DNA of 64,000 nt, taken from the NCBI GenBank assembly GCA_047632435.1, contig JBLICU010000006.1, forward strand, positions 1 through 64,000, in the 5' to 3' direction. The position numbers and the translations under genes were made by a program. The DNA comes from JAMZMI01 sp047632435 (GTDB lineage Bacteria > Bacteroidota > Bacteroidia > Cytophagales > Cyclobacteriaceae). Each line of letters opens with the position of its first letter. The first letter of the stretch is position 1. Shown here in pieces: positions 9,186-18,787 of the stretch. The notes under the pieces were generated by a model that searched no databases, was not told the DNA's origin, and worked only from the letters and a program-made list of their open reading frames with translations.

Positions 9186-12100
9186 TTACAGACCGATTTT
9201 AATACCTGCCATAAAAATTCTTGGTTGAGGTGCAGTGAAGTTGTCTACACCTCGGCTTATATTTTGCCCAACAACTCCATCTAGCGGATCCACATAATTT
9301 ACATCTGGATCATAGCCGATGTAATCGGAAAATGTCAGAAGGTTTGAGCCCCCTATATATACATCCATATACTCCAATCCCCAGTTTGAAGTCAGTCTTT
9401 GTGGAAGATGAAAGGTCAATGTCACATTTTTCAATCGGATGTAACTACCGTCTTCTATCCATTTTGTGGAAGGATTGGTATTTTCTTCTGCAAAATTGAA
9501 AGCTTGATTGGCCGCCTCAGTATCGCTCGCAGAATACCATCTATCTGTTTGTGTAGAAAGTTGATTTAACAAAATATATCCACTATTGGCCATGAATTCA
9601 CCCGTCTCATAGTAGAGGTCCACATCCCCAACAAACTGAAACATGAAAGACAAGTCAATATTTTTGTAGGAAAGGGAGTTGGTCAATCCACCATAATACC
9701 CTGGATTGGGATTTCCTGCATTAATTCTTTGTGCACGCTCCCATTCATCAGTCAAATACCGATCGCCATATTCATCAAGTTTGAACGCGTATTCATCATC
9801 AAGTTCGTCTTGTGTTGGATCTCTATTAAGAAAATAGAGCGGGATACCCAGATCTAACCCAATGTCATCCAAATTCTGATTGAAATTTGAATAAACTCCT
9901 GCGTATTCTCTCAAATAAAACGTACCCGCAGATTGGTTTTCCAGAAAAGCACTTGCCCCGATAATGGCGTTAGAGCCATCCAGGTCAGTAATTTTATTTT
10001 TATTAAGCGAAATATTGAAAGAGGTATTCCAGGAAAACTCATCAGTTTGGACATTGTTCGTATTCAGATTCAACTCAATGCCACTGTTTTCCATAGCGCC
10101 AATGTTTTTTAAGATGGAATTGAATCCACTTGTCTGGCTAACAGGTACTGGGAACAGCAAATCAGTTGTCTTTTTATTGTAGTAGTCAACAGATCCAGTT
10201 AGGAAATCACTAATTCCGAACTCTACGCCAAGTCCAAGCTGGGCTGTACTTTCCCACTTTAGTTTGGGGTTGGCCAGATTCGAAAGTCTGATCGCTTCAT
10301 TGTTGTCATAAGCAGCTCGGAAGTAATTGCTTCGATACAAAAAATCATCAATTGGCACGTTTCCAATGATCCCATAACTTCCTTTGAATTTTAAGAAGCT
10401 GATGGCAGAAACACCGGACATAAAACCTTCTTCACTTACCACCCAACCTACAGAGGTGGCAGGAAATGCACCATATCGATTGTCAACTCCAAATTTTGAA
10501 GAGCCATCTATCCGACCACTTACCTGAAGGATGTATTTGTTTTTAAAACTATAATTGGCCCTCGCAAAAGTTGAAATCAAAACATTGATACCTGATGGGA
10601 TATCAACCACTCTTAATGAAGCATCGCTCGCTGACAAACCTTGCAGTTGAGAAATGCTGTTGAGGTTAGCTTGTCTAAAGGTGCTTTCAGTACTTGATTG
10701 CTGGTAGGAAGCACCCAATACGACAGAGAATTTGTTTTCTGAATTGATTTCAGGAGAGTAAGTGGCCCAGCCATTAAATATATAATTTTTCAAATTCGTT
10801 TCACTGAGCTCTGAGCGCCCGGTAGTTCCACCTTCCTGAGTTTGTGGTCCTTGTCGCAATTCATTTCTGATATCGCTTACTTCTAAACCTCCATTTACAT
10901 CTAGGCTTAACGTGTTTGATACGTCATAGGTCAGACCTAAACTTGCGATTACACTGTTGTTATATCCCAAATTGTCGGAGAAATTAATCTCAGTTAGTGG
11001 ATTGTATAAATCACTAAAGACATTAAGTTCGTAATTGTCAGCTGCGCTATAAGTATCCGATGGAGGGAGGGCTATTGCCTGAAGTGGTGAGCCCAAATCC
11101 TGATCCTCTTTTAGCCTCCAGTCTTTCGTATAGATGTAATTCACATTGGCTTGAGCGGATAATTTAGAGGTGATCTTGCTGTCAAGGGACAATGAACCAT
11201 TCAACCTGTCAAATCGGTTACCAACCAAAATTCCTTCCTGGGTATTGTAACCAACCGAAGCAAAATATCCCAGTTTTTCATCACCACCTTGAACCCCGAT
11301 ATTGGCCCTGTGAGAAAGACCAACTTGAAAAATTTCTTTTTGCCAATCAGTGTTTTTATCCAAGTTTGAATAAAATGCAGGAAGTGTCACGTTATTGCCG
11401 CCCAATGATATGGTGGTTATTCCGGATGCCTGCCATTCTTGCAACTGGGCGCCAGTATAGTCACCTCTGTAACCCAATGGTTGTAACGCATTCTCAATAA
11501 CCATTTGATTGAATTGATCCGGTGACATGAGATCGAGATATTTAGGTGTAGTGCTCACACCAAACTGATAATCTGCATCGATTTTCATTTTGCCAGAGCT
11601 TCCTGATTTGGTCGTAATGATTACCACGCCATTTGCAGCTCGCGATCCATAAATAGCAGCTGCCGACGCGTCTTTGAGTATTTCTATGGAAGCTATGTTG
11701 CTTGGGTTAATATTTGACTGATTGCTTCCCACCAGTGGCACACCATCCACCACGTAAAGAGGCTGATTGGAATTGGAAAGTGAGGAACCGCCTCTTACCC
11801 GCACGGTGGTATTTCCTCCCAACTTACCACTCGAGTTTTGCACAAACATTCCTGCTGCTTTCCCCTGATTGGCTTGCTCCAGATTGATCAATGGGCTCGC
11901 GGCGACATCATCTCCCCCTATCTGGGCAATGCTTCCGGTGTTTTCATTTTTTGATTGCTTGCCAAATCCAACCGAAAAACTGTCGCCATCACCAGCTAAT
12001 TCGATTAAACTAAGATTAATTTCTGTTAATCCTCCTGCAAATATTTTTTGGGTTTTATATCTGTCTAGTGAAAAGACGAGTGTTTCATATCCATCGCCCA

Positions 12101-12326
12101 GGGAGATTTTAAACAATCCATCGCCCGATGTATAGGTAATCGCATTGGTTTCATACACTTTCACTTCAACTCCCGGAATGGGTTTTCCTTGTGCATCAGT
12201 TACAGTTCCACTGATGGTAAGCTCCTGTGCCAAGCTAAGATTTACTGATAATAAAAAGAGTAGGCAGGCGGTAAGTATTTTCATTGATTGAGATTTTGTT
12301 TTAAAAATAACCAGAACCACGTTCAA
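9186..12326 (-). CDS. SusC/RagA-family TonB-dependent transporter
   Basis: About 1046 residues from the first possible start; the better start is the ATG at 12284, giving 'MKILTACLLFLLSVNLSLAQ', a clean signal peptide. Next come a carboxypeptidase-D-like regulatory domain ('ISGTVTDAQGKPIPGVEVKV'), a TonB plug ('VRVRGGSSLSNSNQPLYVVDGVP' region) with the SusC signature 'IEILKDASAAAIYGSRAANG', then a long 22-strand β-barrel. The C-terminus ends 'PRIFMAGIKIGL', typical of the last barrel strand. It imports a macromolecular ligand across the outer membrane together with the SusD encoded next. The plug and barrel look complete. I see no dedicated regulator nearby. Confidence 0.95.
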   Translation of the reverse strand: MNVVLVIFKTKSQSMKILTACLLFLLSVNLSLAQELTISGTVTDAQGKPIPGVEVKVYETNAITYTSGDGLFKISLGDGYETLVFSLDRYKTQKIFAGGLTEINLSLIELAGDGDSFSVGFGKQSKNENTGSIAQIGGDDVAASPLINLEQANQGKAAGMFVQNSSGKLGGNTTVRVRGGSSLSNSNQPLYVVDGVPLVGSNQSNINPSNIASIEILKDASAAAIYGSRAANGVVIITTKSGSSGKMKIDADYQFGVSTTPKYLDLMSPDQFNQMVIENALQPLGYRGDYTGAQLQEWQASGITTISLGGNNVTLPAFYSNLDKNTDWQKEIFQVGLSHRANIGVQGGDEKLGYFASVGYNTQEGILVGNRFDRLNGSLSLDSKITSKLSAQANVNYIYTKDWRLKEDQDLGSPLQAIALPPSDTYSAADNYELNVFSDLYNPLTEINFSDNLGYNNSVIASLGLTYDVSNTLSLDVNGGLEVSDIRNELRQGPQTQEGGTTGRSELSETNLKNYIFNGWATYSPEINSENKFSVVLGASYQQSSTESTFRQANLNSISQLQGLSASDASLRVVDIPSGINVLISTFARANYSFKNKYILQVSGRIDGSSKFGVDNRYGAFPATSVGWVVSEEGFMSGVSAISFLKFKGSYGIIGNVPIDDFLYRSNYFRAAYDNNEAIRLSNLANPKLKWESTAQLGLGVEFGISDFLTGSVDYYNKKTTDLLFPVPVSQTSGFNSILKNIGAMENSGIELNLNTNNVQTDEFSWNTSFNISLNKNKITDLDGSNAIIGASAFLENQSAGTFYLREYAGVYSNFNQNLDDIGLDLGIPLYFLNRDPTQDELDDEYAFKLDEYGDRYLTDEWERAQRINAGNPNPGYYGGLTNSLSYKNIDLSFMFQFVGDVDLYYETGEFMANSGYILLNQLSTQTDRWYSASDTEAANQAFNFAEENTNPSTKWIEDGSYIRLKNVTLTFHLPQRLTSNWGLEYMDVYIGGSNLLTFSDYIGYDPDVNYVDPLDGVVGQNISRGVDNFTAPQPRIFMAGIKIGL

Positions 12327-12380
12327 TTTATACTAAATTCAAAAAAGAGCTGTCAAAATCAATCATTTTGAATTTCAAAA

Positions 12381-13073
12381 CTATAAGATAATAACCAACT
12401 GCCAGCGAAAAGCCCACCTCCATTTCAATTCATATTGATGGATTCCGGCTTTCTGCATGATAGTTTTCCACTCTGCCCGATGAAAGCCACGTGCAACAGA
12501 TACGGCGGCATCATTTCTTACCATGTATGATTTCGAAAAAAATCGGGTGATCAGCTTTATGGAATAATAGGCCAACCAATGTCGCTGCAAATCATTTACT
12601 ACGATGGCCACCTTCGCTTGAGTTTTGAATTGCCTAAAAAGGCTGACAAGTTCATCCTCGGTAAAATGATGAAGAAAGAGGCAACAATGAATCAAATCGA
12701 AATGCTTTTTTTGAAATGCGGCATCAAAGATATTCTCAGCTTCAAAGGTGATGTTTGGCCATTGTTTTGTGTGATTTCTGGCATACTCGATAATGTGTGG
12801 ATTGGCATCAAAACCAATGAATGAGGTCTTCTTCTTTCTTTTAAAGGCAATATTGGCCATTTCTATCAAAATGTCTCCACCCCCACATCCAAGATCTGCA
12901 ACCGATGAAATGTTGTGTGTCTTGAGTAGATTTTCAAATGAGGAAAGACTTATTTGATTTCCCCCCAGTCTTCGGTTGATAACATCAAGTTCCTTCAGCG
13001 TTTGGTCGATCACCGGACCATTGATATCCAGATCATCCATGATTTCTAACTCACCGGATCGTTGTTTAAGCAT
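12381..13073 (-). CDS. Class I SAM-dependent methyltransferase of the type III PKS cluster
   Basis: 230 residues. The SAM-binding motif I is 'VADLGCGGGDILIEMA' (~residue 57-72), the acidic motif II is 'FIGFDANPHIIEYA', and 'FDLIHCCLFLHHF' is the post-motif. The start codon overlaps the PKS stop as TAATG, so translation is probably coupled and 13073 is the likely start. Family members beside type III PKS genes O- or C-methylate the phenolic product (for example SrsB beside SrsA in Streptomyces griseus). The substrate here is inferred from context only. Confidence 0.88.
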   Translation of the reverse strand: MLKQRSGELEIMDDLDINGPVIDQTLKELDVINRRLGGNQISLSSFENLLKTHNISSVADLGCGGGDILIEMANIAFKRKKKTSFIGFDANPHIIEYARNHTKQWPNITFEAENIFDAAFQKKHFDLIHCCLFLHHFTEDELVSLFRQFKTQAKVAIVVNDLQRHWLAYYSIKLITRFFSKSYMVRNDAAVSVARGFHRAEWKTIMQKAGIHQYELKWRWAFRWQLVIIL

Positions 13074-14179
13074 TAGTTTATGTGGGTTTTGAGCAGCATA
13101 CTTTCCAGTGTCAATCCTGGCCCAAACGCGAAACTGAGAATATTTTTATCATGATCGTTTGCTCTCAATTGCTCCAGTAGCGATTTTAATACAAATAGCA
13201 CGGTGGGCGATGACATATTGCCATAGTTCTTCAGTACTTCATAAGAATGGGAATTATCCATTTTGGTGATCCCCAGTTCTTGTTCTATCACCTCAAGGAT
13301 TCTTTTGCCACCAGGATGGATCGCAAAAAAATCAACTGCTTCGAGATTCATACCTATCTGATCCAACAATCTATGGGTTAGTTTTTTGATTCCATTTTTA
13401 ATGGTGTCAGGTACCTGGGGGGAAAGCTTCATCAGAAAGCCAAGATTGCCAATTTTCCACGACATGTCTTGTTTGGCTGTCAAATCTAGATCGCTATAGA
13501 ACGAAAGCATCTCGAGGTTTTTTTGCCCTGTCTTTTTTCCTTTCACTAAAACGGCAGCCGCACCATCAGCAAAAAGTGCGCTGGAGAGTAGATTGTCTTC
13601 ATCATTGGTTTTTTGAAAATGAATGCTGCACAGCTCTGCACACACTACAAGGACATTGGCCTCAGGTTGATTAAAGCAAATTTGATGTGCAATTTTGAGC
13701 GCATTAAATGCCGCATAACATCCCATAAAATTGATTGATGTCCGTTGCACGTCTGTATTCAAATTCAATCTTGAAACCAAATCAATGTCTAGCCCCGGGG
13801 CATACATACCTGTGCAGCTCACGGTAATCAAATGTGTGATAGAAGATGCCGAAAAACCAACTTCCTGAAAGCAATTTTTGGATGCAGTTTCAGCCATATT
13901 GATCGCCTCAGCTTCGTACAATTTCATTCGAGCACTCACATCGGGAAACGGCTCTAATGATTGGTCTTTTGGATAAAAGCTGTAATCTTTGATGGCGGCA
14001 TCATAATCTGCAATTACCGAATGCCTATATGTGATGCCACTGGCACGGTAAAGCACTTTCAAAGCTTGTTTTTGCTTATCGTCAAGCGGCATATGCCCAA
14101 GCATAAACCTGGAGATTTTATCCTGACTGATTCTGTTTTTTGGTACAGCTATTCCAATTGAAGAAATATATGATGGCAT
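13073..14179 (-). CDS. Type III polyketide synthase (chalcone/alkylresorcinol synthase family)
   Basis: 368 residues, usual family length. The Cys-His-Asn catalytic triad is visible: Cys154 in 'NFMGCYAAFNAL', His288 in 'FFAIHPGGKRIL' and Asn321 in 'LKNYGNMSSPT'. The 'FAFGPGLTLES' loop near residue 350 is the conserved GFGPG loop. These enzymes extend an acyl starter with malonyl-CoA and cyclise the chain into a pyrone, resorcinol or phloroglucinol. The DNA runs as an operon with the methyltransferase (TAATG overlap) and is divergent from the UbiA gene across a 55-bp intergenic region. The starter unit and ring type cannot be read from sequence. It is not part of a flexirubin/dialkylresorcinol (DarA/DarB) set, which uses different enzymes. 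Confidence 0.93.
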   Translation of the reverse strand: MPSYISSIGIAVPKNRISQDKISRFMLGHMPLDDKQKQALKVLYRASGITYRHSVIADYDAAIKDYSFYPKDQSLEPFPDVSARMKLYEAEAINMAETASKNCFQEVGFSASSITHLITVSCTGMYAPGLDIDLVSRLNLNTDVQRTSINFMGCYAAFNALKIAHQICFNQPEANVLVVCAELCSIHFQKTNDEDNLLSSALFADGAAAVLVKGKKTGQKNLEMLSFYSDLDLTAKQDMSWKIGNLGFLMKLSPQVPDTIKNGIKKLTHRLLDQIGMNLEAVDFFAIHPGGKRILEVIEQELGITKMDNSHSYEVLKNYGNMSSPTVLFVLKSLLEQLRANDHDKNILSFAFGPGLTLESMLLKTHIN

Positions 14180-14234
14180 AAAGGCAAGCTTTGGTAATAT
14201 TACTTAACTTTTGTGAGGAGGTTCACACGACGCT

Positions 14235-15116
14235 ATGAAAAAATCAACAATACTACATCTGCGCTTTCCATTCTCCTTTTTCCTGCTGCCAGTGTTTTTG
14301 TTCGCTTTGGCACTGGCGCCAAATGTGATATGGTGGCAAGCCATTTTGACTTTTCTCATTTTACACTTCATGGTATATCCGGCGAGTAATGGATACAACA
14401 GTTACTTCGACAAAGATGAAAACAGTATTGGCGGCTTAAAGTTTCCACCAAAAGTTTCCAAGGACCTTTATTGGGCGGCCCTTGCACTGGATGTGGTAGC
14501 TTTGGCCTTAGGTTTTTTGATTTCAAATCTTTTCGTGGCTATGATTTTTATCTATGGCATGATTTCAAAAGCATACAGTCATCCATCGGTCAGACTCAAG
14601 AGTAAACCGATAGGTGGTTGGTTGGCAGCAGGTATTTTTCAGGGATATTTCACTTTCCTGATGGCGATTGTTGGCGTTTCTGGATTTAGGCTCATTGATT
14701 TGGGTGGACTTGAACTTCAATTCGCCGCGGTATTGACCAGTCTCATGCTTTTTGGATCCTACCCTATGACCCAAATCTACCAGCATGAAGAGGATGGCAA
14801 TAGAGGAGATCGGACACTGAGTTTGATGCTTGGTGTACTCGGCACTTTTAATTTTACGGCAGGATTTTTCTCTGTTTCTACGGCCCTTTTTAGCTTGTTT
14901 TTTGTGCAATATTATGGATGGGTTCCGGCTGTGCTTTTCTTAACGATATTATCACCTATTCTGCTTTATTTTTCAAAGTGGTACCTGGCCGTAAGAAAGG
15001 ATCAAACACTGGCCAACTATGACCGAACCATGAAACTCAATTGGATTTCTGCCACCTGTCTGAATGCTTTTTTCATGCTGCTTTACTATCAGTTGAATGG
15101 TTTTCCGTGGGTTTGA
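14235..15116 (+). CDS. UbiA-family membrane prenyltransferase of the PKS cluster
   Basis: 293 residues with eight or nine membrane helices. The two Asp-rich, Mg-diphosphate binding motifs of UbiA enzymes are present: 'NSYFDKDEN' (Asn55, Asp59, Asp61) in the first loop and 'QHEEDGNRGDRTLSL' (Asp187, Asp192) in the second. UbiA proteins attach a polyprenyl chain to an aromatic acceptor or otherwise transfer isoprenoid. A purine-rich 'GAGGAGG' precedes the start by about 13 bases. It is divergent from the PKS gene, and its 3' end overlaps the convergent flavoenzyme gene by 28 bp. Context suggests its acceptor is the polyketide made by the adjacent PKS. Confidence 0.88.
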   Translation: MKKSTILHLRFPFSFFLLPVFLFALALAPNVIWWQAILTFLILHFMVYPASNGYNSYFDKDENSIGGLKFPPKVSKDLYWAALALDVVALALGFLISNLFVAMIFIYGMISKAYSHPSVRLKSKPIGGWLAAGIFQGYFTFLMAIVGVSGFRLIDLGGLELQFAAVLTSLMLFGSYPMTQIYQHEEDGNRGDRTLSLMLGVLGTFNFTAGFFSVSTALFSLFFVQYYGWVPAVLFLTILSPILLYFSKWYLAVRKDQTLANYDRTMKLNWISATCLNAFFMLLYYQLNGFPWV

Positions 15117-16210
15117 CTGATCAGAAACCGGGAAACTGGTTTCAGGTATTTACCAATGAGCACACCGAATTGTGAAGACATACCTGAGCCGAATAATGAT
15201 TGGATTTTGCGACCAGACCAAAGTCTAAAAGCAAACTCATCTGTCCATGCCTTTGTGTAGTTTGCTTCCAATTTTTCTCTGTTAAAAGGGTCTGAATTGA
15301 ATGCGTTAATGATGAGATTGGAAAGCAATTTGGAAGAATGAATGGCCATGGCCATACCATTGCCACAAAGAGGAGTAATCATCCCAGCAGCATCACCACA
15401 CATGAATATGTGATTGAGAACGGGTTCTTTTTTTTCAAAGGTGATCTCATTGATCACTTCTGGTTTTTCAAAAAGAAATTTCGAATAATTAAAGATGTGT
15501 CGAAGCTGTGGGTTTTTAGTCATCACGACTTTTTCAAATGTCGGGATACCTCCATGTTTTCTGATTTGATCGCGGTGAGTCAGGTAGCACATGTTGTATT
15601 TATCATCCTCGATTCTACTCACTCCGCAATAACCACCATCGAAATTGTGCAACGAAATTCTATCCACAGGCAAATCTGCTTTGATATGGTATTTCACACC
15701 AACGTAAGGTGATTTCATACTTAAAAACGAACGGGATAGTGATTGATCCAGCTTTGAACGTTTTCCTTGTGAGCCGATGACGATTTTAGAAAATATGGGA
15801 TCTGATCCTATATTGGTTTGGATGGAGTGATAATTATCCAAAAATTCAATCTTTGTAACCCGGGTGTTTTGATGCACCGCCACTCCGGCAGCATCTGCTT
15901 TTTCGCATAACCAATGGTCATACACAAAGCGGCTGATTCCAAATCCCCCTAAATCAAGTCTATGAACAAATGTGTCTCCGTTGATGGCACTCAGTTCCAA
16001 TTCGCTAATTGATGTTGGGTTAAACATTGACGGGTACAGGTCATTGTTTTCAAGAAAAGGAATTACTTCATTGGAAATATATTCACCACAGACCCTATGA
16101 AAGGGAAAGGTTTTTTTCTCGAAGAGTATGACTTTCAATCCTGCCCGAATTAACAAAATTGAATTGATTAATCCCGCCAAGCCCCCACCAACAATTGCTA
16201 CATCATACAT
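15089..16210 (-). CDS. FAD-dependent oxidoreductase (geranylgeranyl reductase/aromatic hydroxylase type)
   Basis: 373 residues. The N-terminal Rossmann motif 'VAIVGGGLAGLINSILL' binds FAD; 'FHRVCGEYIS' is the characteristic motif of the geranylgeranyl-reductase-like group, and 'FMCGDAAGMITPLCGNGMAMA' (~residue 265-285) is the second FAD-contact motif. Such enzymes reduce prenyl double bonds or hydroxylate aromatic rings. In the srsABC operon of Streptomyces griseus the flavoenzyme hydroxylates the resorcinol. Which reaction occurs here is open: beside a UbiA enzyme, reduction of the prenyl tail is as plausible as ring oxidation. It is convergent with and overlaps the UbiA gene. Confidence 0.87.
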   Translation of the reverse strand: MYDVAIVGGGLAGLINSILLIRAGLKVILFEKKTFPFHRVCGEYISNEVIPFLENNDLYPSMFNPTSISELELSAINGDTFVHRLDLGGFGISRFVYDHWLCEKADAAGVAVHQNTRVTKIEFLDNYHSIQTNIGSDPIFSKIVIGSQGKRSKLDQSLSRSFLSMKSPYVGVKYHIKADLPVDRISLHNFDGGYCGVSRIEDDKYNMCYLTHRDQIRKHGGIPTFEKVVMTKNPQLRHIFNYSKFLFEKPEVINEITFEKKEPVLNHIFMCGDAAGMITPLCGNGMAMAIHSSKLLSNLIINAFNSDPFNREKLEANYTKAWTDEFAFRLWSGRKIQSLFGSGMSSQFGVLIGKYLKPVSRFLISQTHGKPFN

Positions 16211-16231
16211 TTGGTGAAATTAAAACGATTT

Positions 16232-17494
16232 CTAAATCAACCGACGCAATTTGAATACTTTTTTGATTTTTTGGTCATCTCTTAAAATAACTGCTCGGAT
16301 TTTGAGACCGTGCTTGCGCCTCAATAGTGCATTGATATCTGACACAGAATTGTTTCCCATAGAAAAACCGTTGATTTTTAACAAGTAATCCCCTGGTCGA
16401 ATGTCGGCTTGATAGGCCGGGGTGTTTTTCTCAACTTCCTGAACCATAAGCGTATCCAGCTGTTTTCCATCGGTTATCAGAGTCATTCCGCTCATATTAT
16501 GCTCGAATGGTTCTGAAAAGAATTTAGTACGCTGTAGGTACATCATTTCTTTTTGATAATCGAATATGACATGAAACCGGGATAACATATCTCCACCGAT
16601 GGTTCCATGTCTAGAGCCCCTTTTTATTGCCTTGATATAAGCACCGTCCTCTGGAATGGACACCAGTAAATCTTTTAATACAAATCGCCCTACATCGCAA
16701 TTATTAATTCTGCCAATATAACCAGGAATTTCGCCCGCCAGCCCTCGTCCAAGGCTTGTGTTAATTAGTTTTTCAGGAAGGATCAGATGGTCGGTAGCAT
16801 TAATATCTAGAAGGGCAGCATGACTGGCTCCTGTATCAACCATCATTTTTACAGTATCCGTGAGATCGTTTTGGTGAAATACTACTTTCACATAGGGTTT
16901 GGTGCTCACCACTTCTATTGGAATAGCGTCCATTACCCTTTTTGGCTTGTAAGTGCCATGACGGTAAAAAGTCAATACTTTGTCATCATAATTTATGTCA
17001 ACCACAAATCGGTTAAACAAGTCATAACCAAGGATGCCATAAACTTCTTCCCCCAAATTTTTACTGAGTTGGAGGTAGTCTTTTTCCAGTACAAGCACAT
17101 TGAGACCTATTGCTTTAAGCCCGTCTTTAAGCTCAAAATTGACATTTGAAGCCACGAATGCAGTAACAGAATCTATTATTCCTGGCCCATGAATATTAAT
17201 CTCACGGACATAGTCCAACCCCAGCATGTCTGCAAATAGTTTTTCTGTGATAATGGCCGATTCTGCCCCAGTGTCAAGGATAAATTTGAGCGTCAGAAAA
17301 TTATTAATCCTTATGGGAATTACAATGAGATTGCTGTACATCTCGAATTCCATTTCAATTTTATCCACCTCATCTGGCATAATAAATCCTATTGCACTCT
17401 GGGCTTTAGAGTTCAAGTGTATTGACAATGATAAGATCATTGTCAATACAAGGTGCATGCTCAGCAGAGGTTTAGGTAGGTATTTATTTCTCAT
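16232..17494 (-). CDS. Periplasmic retropepsin-like aspartyl protease with PDZ domain
   Basis: 420 residues. A signal peptide ends at about residue 32 ('LNSKAQ'). Two aspartyl protease half-motifs occur in one chain: 'FILDTGAESAIIT' (Asp74) and 'MMVDTGASHAALL' (Asp220), so it can form a pseudo-dimer active site like pepsin from retropepsin-like halves. A PDZ domain follows ('VEKNTPAYQADIRPGDYLLKING', ~residues 345-400). Bacteroidota have many such envelope proteases, mostly uncharacterised. The gene is 22 bp upstream of the flavoenzyme gene on the same strand, so it may be cotranscribed, but a role in the PKS pathway is not implied. Confidence 0.87.
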   Translation of the reverse strand: MRNKYLPKPLLSMHLVLTMILSLSIHLNSKAQSAIGFIMPDEVDKIEMEFEMYSNLIVIPIRINNFLTLKFILDTGAESAIITEKLFADMLGLDYVREINIHGPGIIDSVTAFVASNVNFELKDGLKAIGLNVLVLEKDYLQLSKNLGEEVYGILGYDLFNRFVVDINYDDKVLTFYRHGTYKPKRVMDAIPIEVVSTKPYVKVVFHQNDLTDTVKMMVDTGASHAALLDINATDHLILPEKLINTSLGRGLAGEIPGYIGRINNCDVGRFVLKDLLVSIPEDGAYIKAIKRGSRHGTIGGDMLSRFHVIFDYQKEMMYLQRTKFFSEPFEHNMSGMTLITDGKQLDTLMVQEVEKNTPAYQADIRPGDYLLKINGFSMGNNSVSDINALLRRKHGLKIRAVILRDDQKIKKVFKLRRLI

Positions 17495-17679
17495 ATGGAA
17501 TCAAACAAGACTAGGAGAGCTCCCCCTACTTTTTGTCATAATCATAAGATAGTGACAGACTATTGAAGAGGCACAAGCCCAATGAAAAATTCATAATTAA
17601 TATTATTATAATACAATTAAACAGCTTTTATTTAAAAATTTATTTGCATTTAATGTGCTTTTCAATAAAAACTGCCGTC

Positions 17680-18783
17680 ATGAAAAAAATACTAATCTCT
17701 CTTTTGGTAATCCCAACTATCTTAATTTCTTAAGCGCAAAATATTCTAATTGCTGATAACAACGCATGTGCGCCAACAGGTACACATGTTTATGCATTGC
17801 TTCAGGATGCCATTGATACATCGGTTCCAGGTGATATTATCCAGGTGATTCCAAGTCCGGATGATTATGGTAATGTCACCATTAATACAGCCAATGCTGG
17901 GATATCAATTTTTGGAATAGGATTTATTCCGGACAAAGATTGGCCTGCTAAAAGTTCAGTAAACCAAATTTTAGTTTACGCTAGCAATATTCGTATATCT
18001 GGTTTACGTGTTACGAGTTTTATCCAAATAGGACAAACATCAACTGTTTCGCAAACGATCAGTAACATTTCTACAGAGAATTCTGATATTAATTTTATAA
18101 GTTCAAGCGCAGATACGGATTTTGTCGGGTCGAACATCCTCATCCGAAATTGCTTTGTTTCTTTGGCTAGTAACAACACGGCAATCAGCTTATCAAATAG
18201 GATTAGCAATTCGGTTATTACCAATTGCATTATCGGAGGAGCAACAGCAACTACGACAGGTGTAGGTTCGATAATTTGTCATAATAGTGGTGTCATAAAA
18301 AACAATGTTTTCTTTGGAGACGGAGAGACTAATAAAAATGCATTTAGTACAATTGAAAATTGTACAGTATCCAACAATATTTTCTTCGGCCGAGAGCCGC
18401 AAGCAGTGAACTTGGTTAATGTTACTTTCAATAATAATGTCTCAGTAGGAGCGGATAATAACACACTTCCTCCCAAAACAACTGATGGAATAACAGGCAA
18501 TAATAACTTTACAACTTTGACCGATGCGACTTTGGTTTTTGATGATCCTGCTATTGTTATTGGAGATACCTGGGACTTCAATTGGGTGCCAACCCTGTCG
18601 GCAACAAATGCAGCAATTCTCCTAGATGCAGGTACAGATGGAACGAATATAGGACCAACCGGAAGCACGCTAGGTTGGGATCCTACAGGTGTTCCTCTTC
18701 CTCTGATCCAATCTGTCATCTCCAGTGAAGTAATCAAACAGGGAGATAATCTAGATGTGACCATCAAGGCCAGAGGTAACTAA
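17680..18783 (+). pseudogene. Truncated secreted β-helix protein with stop codon in the signal peptide
   Basis: An ATG at 17680 opens a good signal peptide ('MKKILISLLVIPTILIS') that hits TAA at 17731-17733; the same frame then runs open with 'AQNILIADNN', just what a cleavage site should look like. The rest (to 18783) is a right-handed parallel β-helix like a pectate-lyase fold, with Asn-rich turns ('NCIIGG', 'NNIFFG'). It ends abruptly at TAA (18781) in 'NLDVTIKARGN', at the point where the next gene's homologous segment continues into 'SLDVTAFVDNG'. So it is both stopped early and cut short relative to its neighbour, which starts 4 bp later. Readthrough or use of an internal start would lose the export signal. 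Confidence 0.75.
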
Positions 18784-18787
18784 GCTT

